This document shows positions 26,472-35,208 of a stretch of DNA of 64,000 bases, piece by piece. The stretch covers positions 1,237,001-1,301,000 of the forward strand of contig NZ_PNCO02000001.1 of NCBI RefSeq assembly GCF_005886105.2, written 5' to 3'. The DNA comes from Pseudoalteromonas galatheae (lineage in GTDB: Bacteria; Pseudomonadota; Gammaproteobacteria; Enterobacterales; Alteromonadaceae). The notes under the pieces were generated by a model that made no database searches, was not told the origin of the DNA, and saw nothing but the letters and a program-made list of their open reading frames with translations. Every line of letters starts with the position of its first letter. Position 1 is the first letter of the stretch. The position numbers were made by a program, and so were the translations under genes.

Positions 26472-26562
26472 GGAGAGATGGCTGAGTGGCTTAAGGCGCA
26501 CGACTGGAACTCGTGTATACGTTTATAGCGTATCGAGGGTTCGACTCCCTCTCTCTCCGCCA
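26472..26562 (+). tRNA. tRNA-Ser (anticodon GGA)
   Basis: A 91-nt class II tRNA with acceptor stem GGAGAGA/TCTCTCC, anticodon GGA in CTGGAAC, a long variable arm and encoded CCA. The accessory stretch 26.6-33.1 kb begins right behind it. Confidence 0.95.
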
Positions 26563-26792
26563 TTCCTCTTTATTTAAATCAATCATCTACTAAAAGCTGC
26601 TCGTACTTTTGGGGACTATGATAACCCTAAACTTCGCTTTTATTTCCTAAATACAGCGCATCTTCAAAAGCCATACTGGTTTACGTCATTTCTGTTTAAA
26701 AATACCTTTGCTTGTGTAGTTTAGCCTTAGATTATCGGCTGGAGTCGCAAACGGCATAGTCGTACGAATTTGAGTTCAGTATCCGTGATCTA

Positions 26793-27002
26793 ATACCAAT
26801 TGAATTAATTCTCTAATCAATTTGAAGGGTGAAATAGCATATTAGCTTCGTTAAAAATTTCTCATTTAGAACAAATAAATAGCAAAATTTTTGCCTTGCC
26901 TATATGGATATAGGTACCTTAGCGGTAGCAGGACGCGAGAGCGGTGCTACTAAAGCTATTTCCCCGCTTCAAGATAGATCATTTACTTAATACAACTGGT
27001 AT
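26793..27002. repeat. 210-bp MITE-like repeat, copy 1
   Basis: A 210-bp element with imperfect terminal inverted repeats ATACCAATTG and CAACTGGTAT. An inverted copy with only two mismatches over the full length lies at 49899-50108. It has no coding capacity of its own, and internal GAAATAGC/GCTATTTC arms add secondary structure. The upstream part of this gene-free stretch (26563-26792) holds nothing recognisable. Confidence 0.85.
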
Positions 27003-27110
27003 AACTCGACTTAAATGTCTCAGCGATATAAAGCTAAACGAACATGAGGTTGAGCGAGTTTCGCTATCTTATTTACAAAAAATACGAAACGCCCACTTTA
27101 AGTTTAAAAA

Positions 27111-28466
27111 TTACTTTTCTAAAAGCCATTTGAACCAGACTGATTTCTTAGTATTGGGGTCGCTTTGTAGGTGGAGTAGGGTATCAAATTGAGCGGGCTT
27201 GAACTCAATAGGCGGTGCGAGCATTTGAGTATTTTGCGTTAAGGTTACGCCATTTTTCCGTCCTTTTTCGGTTACCTCACAGACCCCATTTTTGCATGTC
27301 ACATCTGGTTCTGGAAGGGGCATACGTTCTTCGGATTGGGTAATGACATAGCGCTCGTTGATGCTACTTGCCTCGGTGAACGTTTTAAATTGCGTGGCTG
27401 AGTCACTGGTCGCAATACCGGCAGTTACCTCCGCTATATGTGCCAGAAACTGGTAGCTTCCTTGGTGAGAGAGTGCGCCAAGGCCAGGGTCTGTGATAAA
27501 AGATACAAAGCCCGCGTCCAGAGTGCTGGAAGATAGTGCACCATTATTCATCAGGCTATCTATAGAGGCTTGATCTCTTTGCGTAAATCCGACGGTAAGC
27601 TTTTGGCCTTCGGTATTAAAATGTCCCTCGTTGAAATTACTGAGTAATTTGCCATCACCATGTCGTCGGTAGTTTCCTATGTCATTAGCGAGCTTTTGAA
27701 TATATTCGAAATCTATGTCATTTTGATCTGCATATTGATATAGATCAGCTAGCATAAATCGGTCTTTTTGAGTCAAAAAGTCATAGTTGCTGCGTTCTAA
27801 GTTGTGTGAAGACATCCCTTCAGCGCCATTGTGCACTTTTGGTTCATTGCCGGCAAACAGGTCTGTAACCATTAGCCTATAGTACTGCGTGGCTTGATTG
27901 TTCATAGTATGCGCTGATAAATTCACGCCTTGAAGCGCTGACTCAAAGTGTGACTGTGCTTGCGAAAGATAATCATCAGGGAGCATAGCTTTACCGAGTT
28001 CTGAGAATGTCTGGCTATGTGTGTATAGCGCAGCTTCAAATGATGTCATTGCATTATCATCATTGAGGGCGTTCCGCTTCAGCTCAGACAACGCTCGTTG
28101 ATCAAGTGCATGCCACTTTTCGTAAGCAGCAGCCTTCTCTGCTTTTGAAAAGGTGTTACTGGGATCCATGGCGATAGTCTCCAGTTGAGGTTTGGACAGT
28201 TGCTCAAACTCCCACTTAGCCGAATTAATCTCTTCTTGATTGCTTTGCGCTTGCCACGTTAAAACGTTGTTATTCTGTGGAAATGATTGCTGATTTAAAC
28301 GAGCTGCGTCAATCGCCTGTTGTGCTTCTTTTAGTTTCACTGCCAATGAAGAAACAGACACCTGTGTATTACGTGTATTGTTCTGGTTGGTGACCGTATT
28401 CGAACGATATGAGGTAGCAGGTGAAGCTTTGGTTTTAGTGCGCCATCGGGTATCTGATATATCCAT
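27111..28466 (-). CDS. Uncharacterised 451-aa protein
   Basis: A 451-aa protein not recognised. It has no signal peptide and no membrane helix. The first 45 residues are rich in T, N, S and R and look disordered; the rest is mostly alpha-helical and rich in A, Q, N and acidic residues. A short cysteine pair occurs near residue 395 (TCKNGVCEVTEKG). It stands alone, follows the 210-bp repeat on its 3' side and lies in the accessory stretch behind tRNA-Ser. The soluble, hydrophilic character would fit an exported or effector-like protein, but no function is assigned. Confidence 0.7.
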   Translation of the reverse strand: MDISDTRWRTKTKASPATSYRSNTVTNQNNTRNTQVSVSSLAVKLKEAQQAIDAARLNQQSFPQNNNVLTWQAQSNQEEINSAKWEFEQLSKPQLETIAMDPSNTFSKAEKAAAYEKWHALDQRALSELKRNALNDDNAMTSFEAALYTHSQTFSELGKAMLPDDYLSQAQSHFESALQGVNLSAHTMNNQATQYYRLMVTDLFAGNEPKVHNGAEGMSSHNLERSNYDFLTQKDRFMLADLYQYADQNDIDFEYIQKLANDIGNYRRHGDGKLLSNFNEGHFNTEGQKLTVGFTQRDQASIDSLMNNGALSSSTLDAGFVSFITDPGLGALSHQGSYQFLAHIAEVTAGIATSDSATQFKTFTEASSINERYVITQSEERMPLPEPDVTCKNGVCEVTEKGRKNGVTLTQNTQMLAPPIEFKPAQFDTLLHLQSDPNTKKSVWFKWLLEK

Positions 28467-28858
28467 ATTGTCTGTCCCTGTGGTTTGTTAACCCTTTCTT
28501 ATATAGGTGTTAAGTAAGAGTTTGTTGGTAAAATAGTAGAAATAAATACTGTTCTTCCTGTTTGCTTCTATAATAGTTGGGACTAACTGATATATTAGCG
28601 GTGCTAAAACATTCGCACTTAGGCATTAGACATAGCCAAATCCCTCGAAGCATTAGGAGAAGTTTCTGCATTTTTGTTAAGGTTTTACTATAAGCTCGAT
28701 AGTAGCATAGTTCAGTTGCTCTGGAAGTTTATTCTGAAAAGCTCGCAGACGTGGCGATACCAAAGTAAGTCTGTCAGCTGAGCTGATGGAATATCAAACC
28801 CATCACTATTTCCAACTACGGGGGATAGCTTTATGATCATTGGCTTGGTTTGATGTCT
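28467..28858. other. Gene-free stretch with possible gene remnant
   Basis: No credible gene was found in these 392 bases. A plus-strand frame without stops for about 45 codons (around 28637-28775) lacks a start codon and ribosome-binding site and may be a decayed remnant. Confidence 0.3.
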
Positions 28859-29248
28859 TTACATGATACCGATACTCCCCAAAATGCCAATTGGCAATAA
28901 TAGAATCCATTGCGGTAATTTAATGAACGTTTGTAACTTAAAAAAATACCAGCCAACTGATATAAAAACGATAAAAAATATAATGAAGCAAATCGAGATC
29001 CCGATGACTAAATGGTGAAATGAGTTTAAGTCGTACCAGCCAATAATAGTTAAGGAGACTCCGGAAAGGACCAAAATAGTTGATACTAGATGCCAGCAAC
29101 TTAAGAGAGTAGCTTTACCTATATCAGGTAGGTCACTTTTAAGCAGTGGCCTAATAGGGTCTAGTTGACCTGCAAAGATATGTATAAGTGACGTCAATAG
29201 CGCGATGATACCTGCAAAAAATATCCAACTGTTCATCATGTTTTCCAT
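28859..29248 (-). CDS. Small four-helix membrane protein of unknown function
   Basis: A 129-aa integral membrane protein with four predicted helices (about residues 6-24, 46-66, 74-98 and 106-126). Conserved-looking positions include SLIHIFAG near the start, PIRPLLKS and LLSCWHLVSTI. Starts at ATG 29246-29248 or at the two adjacent ATG codons 3-4 codons downstream are equally possible; the latter have a GGAA site. No function can be assigned. It is flanked by gene-free AT-rich DNA on both sides. Confidence 0.6.
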   Translation of the reverse strand: MENMMNSWIFFAGIIALLTSLIHIFAGQLDPIRPLLKSDLPDIGKATLLSCWHLVSTILVLSGVSLTIIGWYDLNSFHHLVIGISICFIIFFIVFISVGWYFFKLQTFIKLPQWILLLPIGILGSIGIM

Positions 29249-29507
29249 GTAAATTTGATTAGATAGCAGCATAGAGTTGTCGCTTTAGTTTCTTTGCATC
29301 GGCTAATGCTGCTTTGTTCAAAATATTAGAAAAAATGTTACATTGGGCTCTATATGCAATTTGATAGTGATCAAATATTCAATTATTTACTAATTTTATA
29401 ACCTAGTTCATGTCAAATATTAGCTTACATAACGAGCCACATTTTATAGTCTTATAAATTTTACTTAAAAAGTCGCTTAGTGTTCCTCAAACGATTTTTG
29501 GGGATAA

Positions 29508-29798
29508 CTAAACTTCTATCTTGTTAAAATACTTAATATCAGGTGGTGCACTGAGAAATGAACTCAGTTTTTCCAATACACCGTTATTATTAATGAAATT
29601 CAAATATGCTAGATGACTTTCTACCGTTAGCCACTCCTCATCCAAAAGCATTTCATCATTTTCTTCGTCATATAAAACGCTAACCTGCAAATTTCCTTTA
29701 AAACCTCTAACGTTGGGCAAGTTGTGTTCTAAAAAGGGAAGTAGGGCTTGAAATTGCTCAGGTTTTACTTGGCAGTTTAGGGTAACTCTTACACTCAT
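29508..29798 (-). CDS. ABM-family (antibiotic biosynthesis monooxygenase-like) protein
   Basis: A 96-aa protein with the ferredoxin-like ABM fold pattern: an N-terminal beta strand (VRVTLNCQVKPEQ), a helix, a central strand with E-W (LLDEEWLTVESHLAYLNF) and the C-terminal segment LSSFLSAPPDIKYFNKIEV, typical of the family. Members act as small oxygenases or quinone-modifying enzymes, often without a metal or cofactor. It lies 90 bases downstream of the AraC regulator on the same strand and may be its target. The substrate is unknown. Confidence 0.75.
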   Translation of the reverse strand: MSVRVTLNCQVKPEQFQALLPFLEHNLPNVRGFKGNLQVSVLYDEENDEMLLDEEWLTVESHLAYLNFINNNGVLEKLSSFLSAPPDIKYFNKIEV

Positions 29799-29888
29799 CT
29801 GTTTTACTCCTTATGGTTATCTTCACTCAGACTATCTAACCTGCCGAGCACCAACTACCCAAGGAATGTCAAAACTAACGATTTTCCG

Positions 29889-30770
29889 TCATTTACATCG
29901 TTTTATTTGTTTTGGAGTTATACCATACTGAAGCTTGAATGCTTTGATAAAGGCTGACACATTTTCATAGCCCATTGTCAAAGCAACTTGCGTCACAGAC
30001 AGCTCTTTTTCTACTAACAATATTTTAGCCTGAGATAGTTTTTTTTCTCGCAACCATTTTTGTGGTGTAACTTTGTAAGTCGCTTTGAAATCACGATTAA
30101 AGCTAGAAAGACTTCTCCCTGATAAATGCGCTAAATCACCAACAGTGAGATGAAGTACATCAAGCGTTTCTAGTAGTCGAATAAGGTTTCGCCGAGGAGG
30201 GATGCACCTTTTTGAGGATAGTACGGAATGAAAAATGGCTTGGTTGTCTTTCCAAGAAATAAGGTGGAGTAGCTCTTGCAGCTTAATGTTTAAATAAGAA
30301 GGTGATTTTATATCACCTATAATTGAATCAAAAAAAGCACTGAAGTCATTACAACCTTCCAACAAGCAAAAGGTTGGCGCGCTATTGGGGCAATCTAAGG
30401 GCTTTTTAAATTTACTCAAATAATCCACAACAACACTGTCATCAAAAAATACCAAGTAAGCTTTTAAGGACTCCGTTTCTTTAACGAAATCAGATTGTAG
30501 TTTTAGCCCTTGAGGGAGAAATATTGCGCTTCCTGCCTTCAACTCAATCGTGTCGTTGTCACGGTTTGTAATGACCTCACGTCCGCTTTCAATATATATC
30601 AAACATGGTGTATTGATGTAAAACTCAACGTTTACCAAGTCCCGCTCAAGACTTTTATAAAAAATAACAGAGTTTTTATGATGACTAACAACAGCCACAT
30701 CTTTGATCGCAAATAGAGCTTGAGGAAGCACTAAAACACTAGATTGAGTATGTTCAAAAATTGTTTTCAT
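29889..30770 (-). CDS. AraC-family transcriptional regulator
   Basis: A 293-aa regulator. The N-terminal half is a cupin-like sensor domain (PCLIYIESGREVITNR, AGSAIFLPQGLKLQ) and the C-terminal hundred residues form the double helix-turn-helix of AraC/XylS proteins (LTVGDLAHLSGRSLSSFNRDF and LSVTQVALTMGYENVSAFIKAFKLQYGITPKQ). It precedes the ABM-like gene on the same strand. The ligand is unknown. Confidence 0.85.
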   Translation of the reverse strand: MKTIFEHTQSSVLVLPQALFAIKDVAVVSHHKNSVIFYKSLERDLVNVEFYINTPCLIYIESGREVITNRDNDTIELKAGSAIFLPQGLKLQSDFVKETESLKAYLVFFDDSVVVDYLSKFKKPLDCPNSAPTFCLLEGCNDFSAFFDSIIGDIKSPSYLNIKLQELLHLISWKDNQAIFHSVLSSKRCIPPRRNLIRLLETLDVLHLTVGDLAHLSGRSLSSFNRDFKATYKVTPQKWLREKKLSQAKILLVEKELSVTQVALTMGYENVSAFIKAFKLQYGITPKQIKRCK

Positions 30771-30906
30771 TTTTATAAAAGCCGCTAAGTTTTCAGGTAG
30801 GCTTAAAGTTTACGTCTGCATAATTGACAGATAAAAGTTAGCTAAAATTGTAGCGAAAAGTGTTAAAGGGTCGCTTTGATGCACTTTATTTAAGTGTCGC
30901 TTAGCT

Positions 30907-31584
30907 TTACTTTGCAAACACGGCATCAAAGCTTTCACCTGAATTTAATCTATCTATGCCTTCGTAGAGTTTTTTAGGATCAATTTTTTCAAATGCGACT
31001 CTTGATGCTTGATAAGCCCAAATTTCTCGAGGAGAAAAGTCTGATAATTCCATTACTTGATTTACTTTTGAACTATCAATATTTATGTTCTCTAGTAGTA
31101 GTGGATGCCTGTAGTCTACATAAGTACCCGAGCCTTCAAGTAGCCAAGGTTTCATTTTAAAATTTTTAGTAAAAAAGTTAGCTCTATGGAACACCTCTGC
31201 ATGTGCTGTCTCGTGTGCAATCACATCAATATTAATGCCTTTGGGGCCAATAAACACACACTCCCTAAATAATGAACTTCGCGCCATCCCTGTTGGGTTG
31301 AAACCAAATTTCCAGTATGTTGAGTTTTTGGACACAATATACCTTGGATTGGAGCTCATTTTACCAAAAGCTTCATCAACTCTTTTTTTTGCTTTTTGCA
31401 CCAATTCAATAAAATTTCCTTGCTCTGTTTTTTTCATGGAGTCATCAGCATAAATTTCTGGGTAAGTTTCTTTAAATCCCATAAACGGTGTAATTTCACA
31501 TGCAAGTGCCTCCTTGTTAAAAATGAAAATAGATAAAAAAGTGGTAATGCACAAAAGGATCAAAATAAATTTAAGTATTTTCAC
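30907..31584 (-). CDS. Exported zincin-like putative metallopeptidase
   Basis: A 225-aa protein with an N-terminal signal sequence (about residues 1-28, cleaving before CEIT) and an HExxH motif in the centre (IDVIAHETAHAEVFHR), followed by LLEGSGTYVDYR, where the glutamate may be the third zinc ligand. This is a gluzincin-type arrangement. The gene is AT-rich like its neighbours. No specific family was recognised, so peptidase activity is inferred from the motif only. Confidence 0.65.
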   Translation of the reverse strand: MKILKFILILLCITTFLSIFIFNKEALACEITPFMGFKETYPEIYADDSMKKTEQGNFIELVQKAKKRVDEAFGKMSSNPRYIVSKNSTYWKFGFNPTGMARSSLFRECVFIGPKGINIDVIAHETAHAEVFHRANFFTKNFKMKPWLLEGSGTYVDYRHPLLLENINIDSSKVNQVMELSDFSPREIWAYQASRVAFEKIDPKKLYEGIDRLNSGESFDAVFAK

Positions 31585-32060
31585 CTAGTCTCCTTGTAAA
31601 ACTAACGCGTATTAATTTTTTCTGTATAAAAAGTAGGTCGGTGCTAACATTTTCACCAAAAGCGAAATAACATTCCTCGTATGTTGCGACTAATGCTAAC
31701 AAATGAAAGGTGGTCATTACTATCAAGAATTATGAGCGACTTTAGTTGACCATTTATATAGCTTGATGTGTGATAGAGCAAATGACAACTGGTTTTGGCA
31801 AAGGGAGTACCACGTGTTTGGCAGCTAAGCCTTAAAGGAGCAGTAATACCAGAGCATAGCGTAATACAGGCTATTTTAATTAGTGCAGACAAATACAACT
31901 CTGGGCTATGGATGGTTGTAACTAATTGTTTTTAATTTAATTTTAGTAGAGCCTATGCGACACTCGGTATTTTTTGAAAAAATTCAGGAAAAGTTGAGTT
32001 ATGAAATCTCGAAACTACAATGAAGCGCTCAATAACTTACCTCCAACATAGAGAAAAAAG
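31585..32060. other. Gene-free AT-rich stretch with coding-like remnant
   Basis: No full gene was found in these 476 bases. On the plus strand a stop-free stretch of about 49 codons (around 31786-31935), ending in TAA, reads like a protein fragment (ILISADKYNSGLWMVVTN) but has no start codon, so it may be the 3' remnant of a lost gene. Confidence 0.3.
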
Positions 32061-32612
32061 ATGGAACTCAACAAAATATCAAATGAGGAATTAAAGTTGG
32101 CCCTTAAGGCCAGCGCGGCATTAGATATTGAAATCTCAGATGATGAGTATTTGCGCTGTTTTACTTATACCGAAAATTGGGTTTTTGGTATTGATATCGC
32201 GACTTACGAAAATGGGGGCGGCGACAATATTGTTGTCGTGATCAAAGACGAGTCGATCCTTATCAAGGGGTTCGATCATGGATCGGAAGTTAGCCCTCAT
32301 GCTCAAGAAGAGTACGGTGTATGGCCGGGTATGTACGAGGGAGCGCCAACAGAGCTGTTGGAAGTACTGAATGACGAGGCTTTCGAAATAGAAGAGGTCA
32401 CATTTTGTATGTGGCGACTTGATAATGAAGCGACTTGGTCTCAAGGAGCAGTAGAGTTTAATAATGATGAAGATGACGGTTCGAGCTGGCTTCTGTCAGC
32501 TATTACTACCACTCCAAGCGCCTTTATTGAATATGTCGAAAACTATCATGACGGTGATTTCAACCAGCTAACGCAAGAGAAAATACATGACGTATTTGCG
32601 GCGCAAATGTAG
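32061..32612 (+). CDS. Acidic small protein, possibly immunity-like
   Basis: A 183-aa soluble, strongly acidic protein (many D and E) with no signal peptide or membrane segment. It contains aromatic-rich segments (EEYGVWPGMYEGAPTELLEVL, VTFCMWRLDNEATWSQGAVEF). The small size, acidity and AT-rich context resemble immunity proteins of polymorphic toxin systems, but no family was recognised and no toxin gene lies beside it. It is followed 82 bases later by another small gene of similar character. Confidence 0.55.
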   Translation: MELNKISNEELKLALKASAALDIEISDDEYLRCFTYTENWVFGIDIATYENGGGDNIVVVIKDESILIKGFDHGSEVSPHAQEEYGVWPGMYEGAPTELLEVLNDEAFEIEEVTFCMWRLDNEATWSQGAVEFNNDEDDGSSWLLSAITTTPSAFIEYVENYHDGDFNQLTQEKIHDVFAAQM

Positions 32613-32694
32613 AGTATGTCAACTAAGCTGCTAAAGGTTTTTCTACGCCAGCAAATTCTCAAAAAATGTGATGTGAGTGGATAAGGAAAGTTTA

Positions 32695-33093
32695 ATGAGA
32701 CGAGTTAAAGTCTATTACCAACATCGTGACGGTGGCACAGAGCTCATCAATTATGAAAAAGAACTACGTTCTTATCGTGAAGCTTGCGATGTTATTGATC
32801 ATTACCCTTGGGACAAAGAATTGGAATTGTTTGAGGCACTTGGGGAAGGTGGTGGGTTCTTTTTTATACTTGGAAATGAAGGCGGTAAGTACGCGTCTTA
32901 CCAATTGACACCAATAGAAAATAATCGCGGATTACTAACTTTGGATGTTGTGTCTAAGCCAGCTGCTTTTGGACTATTTGGTGGTAAATCAGCTTCCCTC
33001 GATTTTGAGCTTGTCTCGATTCCAGAGGCTAAAAATCACATAAAAGCGCTGTTTGAATACTCAATTGACTCCTTGTACGAAAAGTATCGATGA
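32695..33093 (+). CDS. Small soluble protein of unknown function, possibly immunity-like
   Basis: A 132-aa protein starting at ATG 32695, which has an AAGGA site 7 bases upstream; an upstream GTG in frame is possible. It has no signal peptide. It contains FFFILGNEGGKYASYQL and AAFGLFGGKSASLDFELVSIPEAKNHI. It probably shares a transcript with the acidic gene before it. Neither an enzyme motif nor a family was recognised; an immunity role is only a guess from size and neighbourhood. Confidence 0.55.
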   Translation: MRRVKVYYQHRDGGTELINYEKELRSYREACDVIDHYPWDKELELFEALGEGGGFFFILGNEGGKYASYQLTPIENNRGLLTLDVVSKPAAFGLFGGKSASLDFELVSIPEAKNHIKALFEYSIDSLYEKYR

Positions 33094-33122
33094 AAATACA
33101 CGCTATGCTGATGAATAAATAT

Positions 33123-33701
33123 TTAAATTGAGACTTCCAATAACCTATCCGCCAGCGCATTTAGGTGTGAGCTGTCGCACTGAGTCGCTGCATAAGTTCG
33201 AATACCATATACAGACATAATAAAAAAACGGGCTCTATTTGTGGCTTCCTCTTCACTAAACGCTTCACTATCGGGCCATGCAATCAAAAACTGTTGCCTG
33301 ATAAGTGATTCAAACTGGCTTAAGTTAGTACTCAGTGCTGTTTGAATGTCAGCATCTTGCTCGCCGATTTCGTTAAGCGTTTTGGTGAGCAAGCACACTT
33401 TTTTTGACTCGTTGCCTAAACACTCTGCGACAAGATCTTGTAAGAATCGCTCAAGTGCACAGCGAAGGCTGGTGCTATTTGCAAACAATTGTTGATAGTG
33501 GACTCGTCGGTCTGCTTGATATTGATCTATGGCAGCTAATAGCAAACCTTTTTTATTTTTGAACGCACAGTAGATAGAACCCGGATGGAGTCCGGTTACT
33601 TCGGTCAGTTTGGGCATACTGGTTTTGTTGTAGCCATAAGTCATAAATGCTTGCATGGCATTTCTCAGTACGGTTTCTCTATCAAACTCAGCTGTTCTCA
33701 T
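33123..33701 (-). CDS. TetR-family repressor (NemR-like position)
   Basis: A 192-aa TetR-type regulator with the N-terminal helix-turn-helix (about 9-50, AFMTYGYNKTSMPKLTEVTGLHPGSIYCAFKNKKGLL) and a TetR_C-type ligand domain holding several cysteines. It is divergent from an Old Yellow Enzyme gene, the arrangement known for NemR-nemA, where the repressor responds to electrophiles. Two matching palindromes lie in the shared intergenic region. Confidence 0.85.
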   Translation of the reverse strand: MRTAEFDRETVLRNAMQAFMTYGYNKTSMPKLTEVTGLHPGSIYCAFKNKKGLLLAAIDQYQADRRVHYQQLFANSTSLRCALERFLQDLVAECLGNESKKVCLLTKTLNEIGEQDADIQTALSTNLSQFESLIRQQFLIAWPDSEAFSEEEATNRARFFIMSVYGIRTYAATQCDSSHLNALADRLLEVSI

Positions 33702-33797
33702 TGATTTCCTAAGTGCACAAAATGTGTTTAAACATCACCATTATACCAAGACTTCAGCCCATTTTTGATAACAATGAAAAAAATGTAAAGGTTTAAC

Positions 33798-33840
33798 TTG
33801 AATAATAATTCAAGAATCCCTATCTTGAATGTATATTCAA
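33798..33840. promoter_or_regulatory. Two TetR operator copies, TTGAAT-N4-ATTCAA
   Basis: The 16-bp palindrome TTGAAT-N4-ATTCAA occurs twice, at 33798-33813 and 33825-33840, with centres 27 bp apart, just upstream of the Old Yellow Enzyme start. The arms are identical in both copies, and only the spacers differ (AATA, GTAT). Confidence 0.7.
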
Positions 33841-33858
33841 ATATATGGAGAGTCATAA

Positions 33859-34899
33859 ATGCCACAGGTACTTTTTGAAAATGTTAAACTAAATAACACC
33901 ATATCACTCAATAATCGCATCCTAATGGCGCCACTGACGCGCTGTATGGCAGGCGACGATTTAGTACCTACCGATGACATGGTGAAGTACTACGCTAAGC
34001 GAGCCAAAGCTGGATTAATCATCAGTGAAGCAACGATTATTCGCCCTGATGGGCAAGGCTACCCGAATACCCCAGGTTTGTTTACACAGGCACAAATTAC
34101 AGGGTGGAAAAAAGTAACAGATGCTGTACACGCTGAAGGTGGCAAAATGTTTGCGCAGTTGTGGCATGTTGGACGTGTAGCTCATCCATACTTTTTTGAT
34201 GGGGAGGTCTTAGCACCGTCGGCTATTGGAATTGAGGGGACGGTTCCAAGAATGCGTGAACTCACCTATCAAACTCCTAAAGCGGTAACTCAGGAAGAAA
34301 TCGCACAACTTGTTGCCGATTATGCCCAAGCGGCAGCAAACGCGATTGAGGCAGGCTTTGATGGAGTTGAAATTCACGGTGCCAATGGTTATTTAATTGA
34401 CCAGTTTTTACATCATGCCGCAAACCAGCGTATCGATGAGTATGGTCAAACACCAGAAAATATGAGCCGTTTCGCTTTGGAAGTGACAGATGCTGTTGCT
34501 GAGCGAATCGGTGCCGATAGGGTGGGGCTGAGAGTATCTCCAGGGGCTTACTTCAATATGGATGGTGACCAAAGAGACAGAGCGGTATTTGATTACCTAA
34601 TTAAAGCGTTAAACAGTCGTAACTTGGCATATTTACACGTAGGTATTTTCGACGACGCGATGGAATTTGACTATTTGGGCGGTAGTGTCTCAGCTTATTT
34701 GCGTAGTATTTATAAAGGAACGTTGGTAGGTGTGGGGAGTTATACAGCTGAATCAGGTGCTGAGGCTATCCAAAACCAAAAATTTGACTTATTGGCGATT
34801 GGTAGGCCGTTTATTGCTAATCCTGATTATGTGGAGAAGGTGCAAGCAGGCCAAGCCGTGAAAGAGTATGATGAGTCTATGCTCGCGACATTAGACTAA
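33859..34899 (+). CDS. Old Yellow Enzyme family flavin reductase (NemA-like)
   Basis: A 346-aa FMN-dependent ene-reductase with an (alpha/beta)8 barrel. Family motifs include NNRILMAPLTRC, QLWHVGRVAHP, VEIHGANGYLIDQFLHHAANQRIDEYG with the active-site tyrosine region, and the phosphate-binding LLAIGRPFIANPD. It reduces electrophilic alkenes, quinones or nitro compounds with NAD(P)H. Its start has a GGAG site and its promoter region carries the paired TetR operators; a terminator follows. Confidence 0.9.
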   Translation: MPQVLFENVKLNNTISLNNRILMAPLTRCMAGDDLVPTDDMVKYYAKRAKAGLIISEATIIRPDGQGYPNTPGLFTQAQITGWKKVTDAVHAEGGKMFAQLWHVGRVAHPYFFDGEVLAPSAIGIEGTVPRMRELTYQTPKAVTQEEIAQLVADYAQAAANAIEAGFDGVEIHGANGYLIDQFLHHAANQRIDEYGQTPENMSRFALEVTDAVAERIGADRVGLRVSPGAYFNMDGDQRDRAVFDYLIKALNSRNLAYLHVGIFDDAMEFDYLGGSVSAYLRSIYKGTLVGVGSYTAESGAEAIQNQKFDLLAIGRPFIANPDYVEKVQAGQAVKEYDESMLATLD

Positions 34900-34928
34900 A
34901 ACCAATCCATAAGTATGAATTTAGAGGG

Positions 34929-34958
34929 ATGCCAGACACTTAAGTTTGGCATTTTTTT
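34929..34958 (+). terminator. Intrinsic terminator after Old Yellow Enzyme gene
   Basis: ATGCCAGAC (34929-34937) pairs with GTTTGGCAT (34944-34952), including one G-U pair, followed by a run of T residues. The remaining gene-free DNA to 35208 is AT-rich and shows nothing further. Confidence 0.8.
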
Positions 34959-35208
34959 GTATATTGCATAAGCTTATAGCTAGCGTCAGAGGGAAAGCGG
35001 CAACTTTTTTGGTATAAAAAGTTGCCATCTTTATCCATTTAGCTTGAATGTGTTTTAAGTATTTTACTGTCAGGCATTTGCTAATTAATAGTCAACTGGA
35101 TTTTAGCTTATTTTTTAACATTGATAGGAATAAAGGAGTACTTTGGAGTTTATTTGTTCGCTAAGTGTGTAATAATATGCCAGCAATGCAGTTGTGAGTG
35201 CGTCGAAC

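Noticed and set aside
26472..26562. tRNA-Ser as attachment site of an integrated element
   Set aside because: No integrase gene and no second copy of the tRNA 3' end were found in the following DNA.
26944..27192. Plus-strand open frame of 82 codons
   Set aside because: Most of it lies inside the 210-bp repeat and the 3' end of the minus-strand 451-aa gene; no ribosome-binding site.
31653..31898. Minus-strand open frame of 81 codons
   Set aside because: Composition is unlike a protein, it lacks a ribosome-binding site, and a more coding-like remnant lies on the other strand.
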